Shown in pieces: positions 7,841-16,794 of a stretch of DNA of 64,000 nt. The stretch spans positions 186,001 through 250,000 of the forward strand of contig CAVQIT010000002.1 in NCBI GenBank assembly GCA_963712655.1, written 5' to 3'. The DNA is from Pollutimonas sp963712655 (GTDB lineage Bacteria > Pseudomonadota > Gammaproteobacteria > Burkholderiales > Burkholderiaceae_B). The notes under the pieces are model-generated. The model saw only the letters and a list, made by a program, of their open reading frames with translations. It had not been told where the DNA came from and did not search any database. A program made the position numbers and the translations under genes. Position 1 is the stretch's first letter. Each line of letters begins with the position of its first letter.

Positions 7841-10000
7841 ATGTTTAATAAAGTGAGCAAATCGTTTCAGTACGGTCAGCACACGGTGGTTCTTGAAACT
7901 GGCGAGATTGCTCGCCAGGCCTCGGGCGCCGTACTGGTTTCGATTGAAGATACTGTTGTGCTGGCAACCGTCGTTGCCGCCAAAACCGCCAAGTCCGGCC
8001 AGGATTTTTTCCCCCTGACTGTCGACTATGTCGAAAAAACCTACGCCGCGGGCCGCATTCCCGGCGGTTTCTTCAAGCGCGAAGGCCGTCCTTCCGAAAA
8101 AGAAATCCTTACCTCGCGCCTGATCGACCGTCCTTTGCGCCCCCTGTTCCCTGAAGGCTTCTACAACGAAGTCCAGGTAATCATTCATACGGTATCGGTC
8201 AATCCGGAAATCGATCCCGACATGGCCGCCATGATAGGCGCGTCCGCCGCGCTGGCGATTTCGGGCATTCCGTTCGACGGCCCTATCGGCGCCGCGCGCG
8301 TGGGCTACCTTAACGGCCAGTACGTGCTCAACCCCACCAGCAGCCAGCTCAAAGAATCCCAGATGGACCTGGTGGTCGCGGGTACCGAAGCGGCCGTCCT
8401 GATGGTCGAATCCGAAGCCAAGCAACTGTCGGAAGAAATCATGCTGGGCGGTGTTGTATTCGGCCACGAGCAAATGCAGGCCTGCATCAATGCCATCCAC
8501 GATCTGGTCGCCGAAGCCGGCAAGCCGGAATGGGACTGGCAGGCCGCCCCCAAGAATGAAGCCCTCGTAACGGCAATTACGGCCGTCGCCCAAGACGACT
8601 TGCAAGCGGCCTATCAGGTTCGCGAGAAGCAGGCGCGCACCGCCCAGTTGCGCAGCGTCTATGCCAACGTCAAGGTCAAGCTGCAAGAGCACGCCGCCGC
8701 CAAGGGCGAGCCCGCGCCCGATAACGTCGTGGTCGAAAACATGCTTTTCGATCTGGAATCCAAAATCGTGCGCGGCCAGGTCCTGAATGGCGAACCCCGC
8801 ATCGACGGCCGCGATACCCGCACCGTGCGCCCCATCAGCGTACGCCTGGGCGTATTGCCCCGCGCGCACGGCAGCGCTTTGTTTACGCGCGGCGAAACCC
8901 AGGCGCTGGTCGTTGCCACCCTGGGCACCCGTCAAGACGAACAGATCATCGATTCGATCATGGGCGAATCCCGCGACCGCTTCATGCTGCACTACAACTT
9001 CCCTCCGTTCGCCACGGGCGAAACGGGTCGTTTCGGTTCGCCTAAACGCCGTGAAATCGGCCATGGCCGGCTCGCCAAGCGCTCGCTGGTTTCGTCATTG
9101 CCCGAACCGCAAGACTTTCAATACACCATTCGTGTCGTATCCGAAATCACCGAATCCAATGGGTCTTCATCCATGGCGTCGGTATGCGGCGGCTCGCTGG
9201 CCATGATGGACGCCGGCGTGCCTATCAAAGATCACGTTGCCGGCGTGGCCATGGGCCTGATCAAGGACGGCGGCAAATTTGCCGTTCTTACCGACATCCT
9301 GGGCGACGAAGATCATCTTGGCGATATGGATTTCAAGGTGGCCGGCACCGTGCAGGGCATTACCGCCCTGCAAATGGATATCAAGATCCAGGGCATTACC
9401 AAGGAAATCATGCAAGTCGCATTGGCCCAGGCCAAGGAAGGGCGTTTGCATATTCTGGGCAAAATGAAGGAAGCTATCGATGGTGGCCGTACCGAGCTTT
9501 CCGAATTCGCGCCGCGCATGCTCAGCATCAAGATCAATCCTGAAAAAATCCGCGACGTTATCGGCAAGGGCGGGGCAACCATCCGCGCACTTACCGAAGA
9601 AACCGGCACGCAGATTGATATCGGCGACGATGGCACCATTACCATTTCCAGCGCCGACCTGGACAAGGCCCGCGACGCCGAGCGCCGCATCAAGGAATTG
9701 ACGGCCGACGTCGAAGTGGGCCAGGAATACGAAGGCCCGGTCCTGCGTTTGCTGGACTTCGGCGCCATTGTCCAGGTATTGCCTGGCCGCGATGGCCTGC
9801 TGCACATTTCCGAGATCGCCAACTATCGCATCGCCAATATCAATGACGTGTTGAAAGTAGGCCAATTGGTGCGCATCAAAGTTATCGAAGCCGACGACAA
9901 GGGCCGTCTGCGCTTGTCCATGAAAGCTATCGGCGGCATTGAAGCCCAGGGTGGTCCTCAAGGACCGATAGCGGCGCCCGCCGCTGCGCCTGAAGCCTGA
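7841..10000 (+). CDS. pnp: Polyribonucleotide nucleotidyltransferase (PNPase)
   Basis: 719 residues. A phosphorolytic 3'-5' exoribonuclease of the RNA degradosome. Two RNase PH-like domains (about 10-230 and 310-550) joined by a helical linker carry FFKREGRPSEKEILTSRLID and the second-domain catalytic region with GDEDHLGDMDFKVAGT. They are followed by a KH domain (IRDVIGKGGATIRAL, about 565-580) and an S1 domain (about 622-692, with GLLHISEI). A GTAAGGA site precedes the ATG. Full length; a strong terminator follows at 10073. Confidence 0.98.
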   Translation: MFNKVSKSFQYGQHTVVLETGEIARQASGAVLVSIEDTVVLATVVAAKTAKSGQDFFPLTVDYVEKTYAAGRIPGGFFKREGRPSEKEILTSRLIDRPLRPLFPEGFYNEVQVIIHTVSVNPEIDPDMAAMIGASAALAISGIPFDGPIGAARVGYLNGQYVLNPTSSQLKESQMDLVVAGTEAAVLMVESEAKQLSEEIMLGGVVFGHEQMQACINAIHDLVAEAGKPEWDWQAAPKNEALVTAITAVAQDDLQAAYQVREKQARTAQLRSVYANVKVKLQEHAAAKGEPAPDNVVVENMLFDLESKIVRGQVLNGEPRIDGRDTRTVRPISVRLGVLPRAHGSALFTRGETQALVVATLGTRQDEQIIDSIMGESRDRFMLHYNFPPFATGETGRFGSPKRREIGHGRLAKRSLVSSLPEPQDFQYTIRVVSEITESNGSSSMASVCGGSLAMMDAGVPIKDHVAGVAMGLIKDGGKFAVLTDILGDEDHLGDMDFKVAGTVQGITALQMDIKIQGITKEIMQVALAQAKEGRLHILGKMKEAIDGGRTELSEFAPRMLSIKINPEKIRDVIGKGGATIRALTEETGTQIDIGDDGTITISSADLDKARDAERRIKELTADVEVGQEYEGPVLRLLDFGAIVQVLPGRDGLLHISEIANYRIANINDVLKVGQLVRIKVIEADDKGRLRLSMKAIGGIEAQGGPQGPIAAPAAAPEA

Positions 10001-10072
10001 TATCGGGGCTCAATATGTCGGATTGGCCCTGCTGAAAAGGGGGCCATGATCCAGCAGTTCTGCGTTACGTAA

Positions 10073-10104
10073 AAAATGATACCTGTATAGGTATCATTTT
10101 TTTT
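10073..10104 (+). terminator. Rho-independent terminator of pnp
   Basis: AAAATGATACCT (10073-10084) and AGGTATCATTTT (10089-10100) form a perfect 12-bp stem over a 4-nt loop, with T continuing to 10104. It ends the core rpsO-pnp block and marks the left boundary of the accessory cluster. Confidence 0.92.
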
Positions 10105-10178
10105 GGGCGGCCAAAACGTTTTTCCTAGCGTTTTCCCCTAGTTTCCTTATTTTATAAGCGTGTTAAAGTTCGCATCCC

Positions 10179-10206
10179 GTACACGGTATACGGTACACGG
10201 TATACG
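10179..10206 (+). repeat. Two perfect tandem 14-bp repeats, probable GntR operator
   Basis: GTACACGGTATACG occurs twice head to tail (10179-10192 and 10193-10206). Each copy holds the palindrome GTATAC, the core commonly found in operators of GntR/FCD regulators. The pair lies 52 bp before the gntR gene at 10258 and about 75 bp after the pnp terminator, so it is well placed to control this regulator and the genes behind it. Confidence 0.65.
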
Positions 10207-10257
10207 TAAAATAATAGGTATGCCGATATTTTTGAACACTACACCGGTAAAAAACTT

Positions 10258-10947
10258 ATGAATGATTCATTGCTTCAGATTCCTCGCGCCGATCTTTTGG
10301 GCGATCGCGTCTACAAACAGCTTCGCTCTTACTTGTGGTCGGGGAATGTGCAGTGGGGTGAAAATCTAAGGGAAAGTATCCTGGCGGAACGGCTTGGCGT
10401 TTCTCGTACTCCAGTACGCGAAGCATTGACACGGCTTGCCAGCGAGGGTCTTCTGGAAGTTCGGGACCGGGGCTTTGCTGTGCCTAGGCTTACTCAGGAC
10501 GACATTGAAGAGATCTACCATCTGCGCGTCCTGCTGGAGACGGACGCTATCAAATACGCCGCTTCGGCGGTCAGGAATAATCAATCCCTGCATGCGCCGG
10601 TTGCGCTTGCCATATCGAAAGCCTCTGAAGCGGTCAGGATCGCCGATGATGAAATGTTCATTGCCGCCAATCATGAATTCCGGGCGGCGTGGCTCAGCCT
10701 GGTAAAGAACAGCCGGCTTGTAAGCGCCGTGCAGCTCTATGCCGATCTTGTACGTTCGCTGCAGATTTTGAGCTTGGGCAATCGCCAGCGGCAAGTCATC
10801 GTTCTACATGGCATGGAGCGGATATCCAAAGAGTTGGAAAACGGCGACGCCGACAAGGCTGCGCTGACCATGCTCGAGTACCTGGATATTGCACGGCTGG
10901 CGATGTTCGAAAGTTTGCCGTCCATGGCAAGAAATAGCGTCGGTTAA
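10258..10947 (+). CDS. GntR-family regulator with FCD ligand-binding domain
   Basis: 229 residues. A winged helix at about 12-75 (LAERLGVSRTPVREAL then LASEGLLEV) is followed by the helical FCD domain (about 88-215), with the acidic and His residues that bind a metal and a carboxylate ligand (HEFRAAW, LHGMERI). FCD regulators usually sense the substrate of the neighbouring catabolic genes. It begins a run of plus-strand genes reaching 20031; 32 bp separate it from the Bug receptor, so it may be co-transcribed and autoregulated through the tandem repeat at 10179. Confidence 0.9.
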   Translation: MNDSLLQIPRADLLGDRVYKQLRSYLWSGNVQWGENLRESILAERLGVSRTPVREALTRLASEGLLEVRDRGFAVPRLTQDDIEEIYHLRVLLETDAIKYAASAVRNNQSLHAPVALAISKASEAVRIADDEMFIAANHEFRAAWLSLVKNSRLVSAVQLYADLVRSLQILSLGNRQRQVIVLHGMERISKELENGDADKAALTMLEYLDIARLAMFESLPSMARNSVG

Positions 10948-10979
10948 TGAAGTGAACTATATAAATGGGGGAAGGGGAA

Positions 10980-11951
10980 ATGGCTCGGTATATTAAGAAT
11001 TTAATGCTCATCGGCGGGATTCTGTTCGCAATAGGCGCCAACGCGCAAGATTATCCGAACAGGCCAATTCGCTTGATTCAGCAATTTGCGCCAGGCGGCG
11101 GAAGCGATGCGGTGGCAAGGCCGTTGGGAATGAAATTGCAGGAAATTCTTGGGCAGCCTATCGTCATCGACAGCAAGCCTGGGGCGAATGGAGCGATTGC
11201 CAACCAATATACGGCCACGGCGGCTCCCGATGGCTACACGCTGTTATTCGCTTCCGCCGGCCCGATGACCGCGGCGCCGCATCTTTATGATTTGCGCGTT
11301 GATCCGATGGCTGCTTTTGTACCGATAGCGCTGGCCGTCTCGACTCCTTATGCGATTATCGTGCATCCCTCCGCCAAGGTGGGCACGCTGTCCGAGTTGC
11401 TGGCAATGGCGAAGAAAGAGCCCGGCAGGATAACGTATGGGACCAGCGGCGTGGGCGGAGCGCCGCACCTTGCGGCCGAGATGCTTAGCGCGGCGACAGA
11501 TACCAAATTTTTGCATGTCGCATACAAGGGCATGGGGCCGGCCATGACGGCGGTATTGTCGAAAGAAGTCGACTTCGCCTTCGCGGACACAGCCTACGTC
11601 ATCCCGCAAATGAAGTCGGGAAAAATCAAGGTTTTGGCCGTTACGGGAAATAAAAGATCCGCCGCCTTGCCGGATATACCGACGGTTGCCGAACTGGGCA
11701 TTTCCAACTATCAATCCGGTACCTGGTATGGCGTTTTCGCTCCCAAGGGTACACCGGACGCTATCGTCCAGAAGCTGAACAAAGCGGTAAACGAGGCGTT
11801 GGCTGACAAGGCTCTGCGCGGAAGATTCCTGGAGCAAGGCATGGATCCCGCTTCCAATATGAGCCAAGAGCAATATGCGTCGTTCGTGAAAAACGACTAT
11901 CAACGAATCGGAGACTTGGTGAAGAAAGCCAATATCAAGATATCGGAATGA
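10980..11951 (+). CDS. Bug-family (TctC-type) periplasmic solute receptor
   Basis: 323 residues. The signal peptide ends at about residue 23 (IGANAQ), followed by YPNRPIRLIQQFAPGGGSD, the classic Bug opening, then ARPLGMKLQEILGQPIVI, GANGAIA and AAPDGYTLLF. Bug proteins bind carboxylates or amides for tripartite tricarboxylate transporters. I chose the ATG at 10980 over the one at 10965, because GGGGAAGGGGAA between them is a ribosome site for the second. No TctA or TctB membrane gene lies in the window, so a membrane partner must be elsewhere, or the protein is only a sensor. The FAD enzyme gene follows after 41 bp. Confidence 0.93.
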   Translation: MARYIKNLMLIGGILFAIGANAQDYPNRPIRLIQQFAPGGGSDAVARPLGMKLQEILGQPIVIDSKPGANGAIANQYTATAAPDGYTLLFASAGPMTAAPHLYDLRVDPMAAFVPIALAVSTPYAIIVHPSAKVGTLSELLAMAKKEPGRITYGTSGVGGAPHLAAEMLSAATDTKFLHVAYKGMGPAMTAVLSKEVDFAFADTAYVIPQMKSGKIKVLAVTGNKRSAALPDIPTVAELGISNYQSGTWYGVFAPKGTPDAIVQKLNKAVNEALADKALRGRFLEQGMDPASNMSQEQYASFVKNDYQRIGDLVKKANIKISE

Positions 11952-11992
11952 GAGCGCACGGTACTTGATCAAATTTCTACCATAGAGACAAT

Positions 11993-13369
11993 ATGGAAAA
12001 CTTCATTCCTGATTACGATGCGGACTTGGTGGTTGTGGGAGGTGGCGCTTGCGGCTTGATGGCCGCATACCGCGCGGCACAGTTCGGCGTCGATGTCGTC
12101 CTGCTCGAGAAAGATTCCCGTCACGGCTGCAATGCGGAGATAGCCAGCGGCTCCATTCCGGCAGCGGGAACGCTTCATCAACGCAAAGCGGGGGTGCTTG
12201 ATTCCGTCGAGCAAATGTCGGGCGACATTATTCGGAAAAACAAAGGCAAGGCCAACCAGGACGTGGTCAATGCCCTGTGCATGCGCTCTTCGGAAATCGT
12301 AAGAATTTTCGAAGAAGACCTGGACGTTCCCATGGAGCTGAACGTCGACGCGGGGCGCTTTGGCTTCAGCGCCTTGCGCTTGCATAATGGGCCGGGCCGA
12401 ACCGGTGCTCCCTTGATCAGAGCGCTTCAGCGGGCGCTTAGCCAAATGGATAATGTTACCTATGCGGACCGGACGCCGGGAGCGGGTCTTATTGTCGACG
12501 GTGGCGGAGCGGTTCGCGGGGTACGCGCAGGCATGGATGCCGAGCAAGTCATAGGTGCGAAGCGTGTGATACTGGCTTGCGACGGTTTCGGCTCGAATAG
12601 CGCCATGATCGCCCAGTACATACCAGAGATGCAGGGCGTGGAATGCATAGGGGTTCAAGGGAACACCGGGGATGCAATCCGTTGGGGCCTGGAGATCGGC
12701 GCGGGCGTTGCGCATATGTCGGGCTACCAGGCGCACGGCCTGGTTTGCGCCGGCTATGGCACACGTCTCGTTCCAGAGATTCCCCAATTGGGCGCGGTAA
12801 TCGTGAACCGCAACGGCGAGCGATTCGCTCGAGAAGATCAAGGCTACTCCGAATTCGCAAGAGAAGTGCTGGCTCAGCCGGAAGGAGTGGCGATCGCCAT
12901 TTTTGACCAGCGCATGTTCGACGTCGTGGCTCGCCTGGATCATTGGCGGGACACCGTGGCTTCCGGCGCCATCAAGTCGGCGGAAAGCCTCGGGAAAATC
13001 GCTGAAGCATTTAGAGTGCCGATTTCCGCACTCGAGAAAAGTTTCCGTCAATGCGACGGATCCAGCATAGATCCATTGGGTCGGGCCAAGCTTGCCGTGC
13101 CCGCGCAGGCTCCGTTTTATGCAGCGCTGATAACGGGGGCGCTTGTCCACACGCAGGGCGGCCTGGTCGTGGATATCCATGGACGGGTTTGCCGTCCGGA
13201 CGGTTCCATCATCCCGAATTTGTATGCGGGCGGAGGGTCTGCCGCCGGAATCTCCGGCGATAGTCCGGATGGCTATCTTTCCGGGAATGGCCTGCTGAGC
13301 GCATATGGCCTGGGACTCATTGCGGGCGAGCACGCGGCGCAAGACATCCTCTCGACAACGATAAATTGA
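11993..13369 (+). CDS. FAD-binding flavoprotein of the fumarate reductase/succinate dehydrogenase type
   Basis: 458 residues. The N-terminal dinucleotide fold has DADLVVVGGGACGLMAAY and ends in VVLLEKDS (about residues 8-42). A typical FAD_binding_2 middle and the C-terminal GG(S/A)AAGISGDS...GNGL flavin-contact segment are present. Relatives include 3-ketosteroid dehydrogenases, urocanate reductase and tricarballylate dehydrogenase (TcuA), all soluble enzymes that oxidise or reduce a C-C bond next to a carboxyl or keto group. Its place between a Bug receptor and an MmgE/PrpD gene suggests action on a carboxylic acid. The exact substrate is unknown. Confidence 0.85.
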   Translation: MENFIPDYDADLVVVGGGACGLMAAYRAAQFGVDVVLLEKDSRHGCNAEIASGSIPAAGTLHQRKAGVLDSVEQMSGDIIRKNKGKANQDVVNALCMRSSEIVRIFEEDLDVPMELNVDAGRFGFSALRLHNGPGRTGAPLIRALQRALSQMDNVTYADRTPGAGLIVDGGGAVRGVRAGMDAEQVIGAKRVILACDGFGSNSAMIAQYIPEMQGVECIGVQGNTGDAIRWGLEIGAGVAHMSGYQAHGLVCAGYGTRLVPEIPQLGAVIVNRNGERFAREDQGYSEFAREVLAQPEGVAIAIFDQRMFDVVARLDHWRDTVASGAIKSAESLGKIAEAFRVPISALEKSFRQCDGSSIDPLGRAKLAVPAQAPFYAALITGALVHTQGGLVVDIHGRVCRPDGSIIPNLYAGGGSAAGISGDSPDGYLSGNGLLSAYGLGLIAGEHAAQDILSTTIN

Positions 13370-13378
13370 GGAAGAACA

Positions 13379-14782
13379 ATGCAGAAGATTTCCGATGTGG
13401 CGGTACTGGACGCTCGTGAAGAGTCCGAGAAGGCAATCGTCAATGTCTTCGAGTGGGCCGCGTCCGTCAAAAAAACCGATATTCCGGCAGCCGTGCAAAC
13501 ACGGGCTGTCCAGATATTATTCGACGATGTGGCGGCGATGGTGGGCGCGGCCTGCGAGCCGGAGTTCCAGGCGCTGCTTCCAAAGCTGGGCACGGCCGGC
13601 ACCGCCACGGAGGCCACCGTATTCTGTCAGGGCGGAAAGAAAACCGACCGGCGCAACGCGGCAATGATCAATGCCGTAGCCACGAATTGGCTAGAGCTGG
13701 ACGAGGGCTATCGGGTAACCCCATGTCATGCGGGGCTGTATGTCCTTCCGGCGCTGCTGGCCGAGGCGGAGGCCAGTAATGCCAAATTCGACGATTTGCT
13801 CCATACCCTCGTGGTTTCGTACGAGGTCACGACCAGAATCGCACGCGCGTTTTCACAGCGACCGGCCGTCATGCAGTCTCATGGCCGGTTTGCGGCATTG
13901 GGCAGTTCAGTGGCCGTCGCGTTGAGCCGCAAGCATTCGGCCGCCGCTGTACTGGCGGCCGCCAGCGCGGCTGTCACCTTGATCGGTCCGGCGCCGCGCA
14001 ATCATTTGGCATTGGGGGCGCTGGTCAGGAACATGTGGGCGGCCGTTGGAGCATCCTCTGGAATGGGAGCCGTCGATTGGGCGGACGCGGGAATTTCGGG
14101 CGTCGCAGGAAGCTTTTACGATGTGTACTGCACTGTGCTCGGAGGCAATTTCAACGGCGATCAGTTGTCCAAGGATTTGGGGAAATCATGGGCGGTCATG
14201 GAAGGCTATACAAAAATGTATGCCTGCTGCCAGCACCTGCACGCGGCGATCGAAGCCGTTCTCGATATTCGCGACGATATCCTGAAAAAAGGCGTTCAGA
14301 ACATTGCGGCTATCAATGTCCAGACTCATGATCTGGCTCTTCCTCTGGTGAACAGCCATCCACACAATACCTTGGCTGCGAAATTCTCAATGTCCCATGC
14401 GGTGGCGGCGGCGATTGTCATGGGCCAGGGGGGCGCGGATGCCTTCAGCAGCGCGGCGATCAATGATGGCAAGATAGGCGGGTTGCGGCCATTGGTTTCG
14501 ATGCGGCCCTGGGGCTCTGACATTCCGCAGCCTCCTCTCGACAGGCCCGCCCGGGTCACGGTCCAATTCCTTGATGGTTCCAGTGTCGAAGGCGAGTGCA
14601 TGTCGGCGCGCGGAGGGTCGGACAAACCCTTTCCGCCAGAAGCCCTGCTTGCCAAAATCAAGTCCCTGACGGTCGCCGCATACCCCCGTTTGCCGTCGGT
14701 CGCTGAAAAATTGATAGCGCAACCGTCGTTGCGGGCGAATCAAGGTTGGCGAGAGGTAATCGAAGAGTTTGTGTCTCGTTGA
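13379..14782 (+). CDS. MmgE/PrpD-family protein
   Basis: 467 residues, full length for the family (2-methylcitrate dehydratase PrpD, cis-aconitate decarboxylase, iminodisuccinate epimerase). An N-terminal all-helical domain holds the region NAAMINAVATNWLELDEGY and the conserved HAGLYVLPALLAEAE; a C-terminal alpha/beta domain ends near residue 460. A GAGGAAGAAC site precedes the ATG, 9 bp after the flavoprotein stop, so translation is probably coupled. The family catalyses dehydration, decarboxylation or epimerisation of small polycarboxylates; it is paired with the flavoprotein for an unknown acid. A second, distinct family member is at 61.3-62.7 kb. Confidence 0.88.
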   Translation: MQKISDVAVLDAREESEKAIVNVFEWAASVKKTDIPAAVQTRAVQILFDDVAAMVGAACEPEFQALLPKLGTAGTATEATVFCQGGKKTDRRNAAMINAVATNWLELDEGYRVTPCHAGLYVLPALLAEAEASNAKFDDLLHTLVVSYEVTTRIARAFSQRPAVMQSHGRFAALGSSVAVALSRKHSAAAVLAAASAAVTLIGPAPRNHLALGALVRNMWAAVGASSGMGAVDWADAGISGVAGSFYDVYCTVLGGNFNGDQLSKDLGKSWAVMEGYTKMYACCQHLHAAIEAVLDIRDDILKKGVQNIAAINVQTHDLALPLVNSHPHNTLAAKFSMSHAVAAAIVMGQGGADAFSSAAINDGKIGGLRPLVSMRPWGSDIPQPPLDRPARVTVQFLDGSSVEGECMSARGGSDKPFPPEALLAKIKSLTVAAYPRLPSVAEKLIAQPSLRANQGWREVIEEFVSR

Positions 14783-14832
14783 CGGTTGGTCAAACAGGTG
14801 CGCGCCGGTAGCTGCGCAAAAAGGGGATGAGG

Positions 14833-15648
14833 ATGCGGATACTTTTTCAAAGTTTTATCGAGGCCGGCCGGACGCCGGCATATTTCGACGGGATGCGATC
14901 CCGTGCAACGACCATCGCCAGGCCGGGCACGACCGTTGATTTTGTAGGAATGCCTGCCGGTATATATGGCCCCCATCCTCCATCTGATGTCGTAAGGTAT
15001 CCGTACATGGCGGCGCTGCATACGCAGTTTATTCTGGATAATGCGCTACGCGCCGAAGCGGAGGGCTATGATGTATTCGCCATCGGCTCGGTTCAGGACC
15101 CTGTGCTGGAAGAGGCCCGCTCTTTGGTCGATATTCCCGTGGTTGGATATGGAGAGTCGGCCATGCATTTTGCCTGCTGCCTATCCTCGAAATTCGCGGT
15201 GCTGGTTTTCCAGAAAGGCTTTGACCAGATGATGGATCTCCGGATTCAACGACTGGGACTTTCATCGCGGGCGCTCCCTTCGGTCGTCATCGATGCGGGT
15301 TTCGAAGACGTCGGACGCGGATTATCGGAATCGGACGACCTGGTTGAGAGCTTCCTGAAATCTGCCCGCGCCGCCATTGAGCAGGGCGCCGAGGCGATAA
15401 TTCCAGGACAGCTATATTTAAGCGAAGCGATTGCGCGGGCAGGCCTGACACGGATCGACGAGGTCCCTGTTGTGGAGGGCTTGAGCGCGACGCTAAAAAT
15501 GGCCGAGGCCATGGCGGACTTAAAGGCGCTGGGAATCGGCGTGACGAGAAAGGGATATCTGCATGCCCGTCCTCCGCGGGAAATGATTGAACACGCGCGC
15601 CGCTATCACGGGCGAGTGGACATTGGGAGTGAGAATGCAAACTCGTAA
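14833..15648 (+). CDS. Asp/Glu/hydantoin racemase superfamily protein lacking both catalytic cysteines
   Basis: 271 residues from the ATG at 14833 (AAGGGGATGAGG just before it; 14827 is an alternative). The two-lobed fold of the family is evident: an N-terminal strand MRILFQSF, YDVFAIGSVQDPVLEEAR, IPVVGYGESAMHFA, then AEAIIPGQLYLSEAIA and VPVVEGLSATLKMAEA. In hydantoin racemases the first lobe has A-C-x-x-D-P and the second G-C-x-x-M; here they read S86-V-Q-D-P and G-Q193-L-Y-L. The only cysteines are an adjacent pair at 115-116, outside the active-site loops. Cofactor-free racemisation is therefore unlikely; a decarboxylase, isomerase or binding role is possible. It lies 50 bp after the PrpD gene and upstream of a hydantoinase. 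Confidence 0.75.
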   Translation: MRILFQSFIEAGRTPAYFDGMRSRATTIARPGTTVDFVGMPAGIYGPHPPSDVVRYPYMAALHTQFILDNALRAEAEGYDVFAIGSVQDPVLEEARSLVDIPVVGYGESAMHFACCLSSKFAVLVFQKGFDQMMDLRIQRLGLSSRALPSVVIDAGFEDVGRGLSESDDLVESFLKSARAAIEQGAEAIIPGQLYLSEAIARAGLTRIDEVPVVEGLSATLKMAEAMADLKALGIGVTRKGYLHARPPREMIEHARRYHGRVDIGSENANS

Positions 15649-15687
15649 GCGGCATTCCGCGCAACGCATTGTCCCGTCGATCAGGCC

Positions 15688-16794
15688 ATGATCATGGAAA
15701 CGTCCAGGTCATCGAGCAATGGCACGGACCGGATTCCCGTCGTACTCGTAACAGGCTTTCTGGGCAGCGGCAAGACGACGTTGATCAACGCTGTACTGCG
15801 GGATTCGGCTTTCGCCGGCACGATGGTCATCGTTAACGAGTTCGGCGACGTCGGACTGGATCATCTTTTGGTTTCCAGCGCCCAGGACCAGGTCTTGCTG
15901 CTGGACTCGGGCTGTCTGTGCTGCGCCGCGTCCGGAAGCCTGCGCGATACGCTCATCGACTTGATTGCGCGGCGCGCGAGCGGCACGGTGGCGCGCTTCG
16001 AGCGTGTCATCGTAGAGACCAGCGGGCTGGCCAATCCGGGACCCTTGGTGGCTTCGCTGCTTGGCGATTCCGCGCTCATTCCTCGCTTCGCATTGTCGCA
16101 AGTACTGACCTTGGTCGATGCGTGCAATGGCGTGGACACGCTGGCCGACTATGATGAAGCGCGTCGGCAGATTGCATTCGCTGATCGCCTGCTCATCAGC
16201 AAGACCGATACGGCCAGCCCCGAACAGATACAAGATCTGCGCGGGGTGTTGGCCGGGATGAATTCGCAAGCTATTGCGGGAGAGTGGCAGCGCGACCAGC
16301 CAGCCATCGACCTTCTAGTGTCTGTGTCGGCACCAGGCCGCTCTGCGGAAGCCGGTAGACCGGAAGCCTGGCTGCGTCGTCCTTTATTCGCTCCATTCCT
16401 TAATGGCGCCCAAAAGGGTCCAAAGCCTGTGCATGGCAGCGCCTTTAGGCAGATCAGCACACACGTTTTGCGTCCGGCCACCGACACGATAGCCTGGGTC
16501 ATCTATGCCCATTGGACGCAAGCCATAAGCGCCCGCCTGGGCAAGCGCTTGCTGCGTTGCAAGGGGATATTGCCATTGGGAGACGATGGCTCTGCGTGGG
16601 TGGTTCAGGGAGTCCAGGGCTACTTCGCATCGCCCGAGCGTCTGGAGGCCTGGCCCGACACAGAGCCTCAGGGCTTTCTGGTGTGCATAGGCAACTCAAT
16701 TACCCGTGCGCAGCTCGATACGCTGACGGAGCCGTCGCCTTTTGTGCTTTCTTCATCCATCCAATATCAGGAACCTACTAGCAATCATGATTGA
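15688..16794 (+). CDS. CobW-family (G3E) GTPase, putative metallochaperone
   Basis: 368 residues. The Walker A loop VTGFLGSGKTT is at about residues 20-30, then the metal-binding CxCC motif in DSGCLCCAA (about 70-78), the switch/Walker B segment VIVETSGLANPGP, the NKxD-like ISKTD motif and a C-terminal CobW_C domain. Such GTPases insert Zn, Co or another metal into client enzymes. The stop overlaps the hydantoinase start by 8 bp, so translation is coupled, and the client is plausibly that binuclear-metal amidohydrolase. ATGs at 15688 and 15694 are both possible starts. A paralogue lies at 49.3-50.5 kb beside an imidase. Confidence 0.88.
   Translation: MIMETSRSSSNGTDRIPVVLVTGFLGSGKTTLINAVLRDSAFAGTMVIVNEFGDVGLDHLLVSSAQDQVLLLDSGCLCCAASGSLRDTLIDLIARRASGTVARFERVIVETSGLANPGPLVASLLGDSALIPRFALSQVLTLVDACNGVDTLADYDEARRQIAFADRLLISKTDTASPEQIQDLRGVLAGMNSQAIAGEWQRDQPAIDLLVSVSAPGRSAEAGRPEAWLRRPLFAPFLNGAQKGPKPVHGSAFRQISTHVLRPATDTIAWVIYAHWTQAISARLGKRLLRCKGILPLGDDGSAWVVQGVQGYFASPERLEAWPDTEPQGFLVCIGNSITRAQLDTLTEPSPFVLSSSIQYQEPTSNHD

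Noticed and set aside
7820..9064. A 414-codon minus-strand frame opposite pnp
   Set aside because: Antisense shadow of a high-GC gene; composition is typical of a reversed reading and PNPase is certain.
10141..10257. CRISPR-like repeat near 10180
   Set aside because: There are only two copies of 14 bp in direct contact with no spacer, and no cas genes anywhere in the window; an operator is a better reading.
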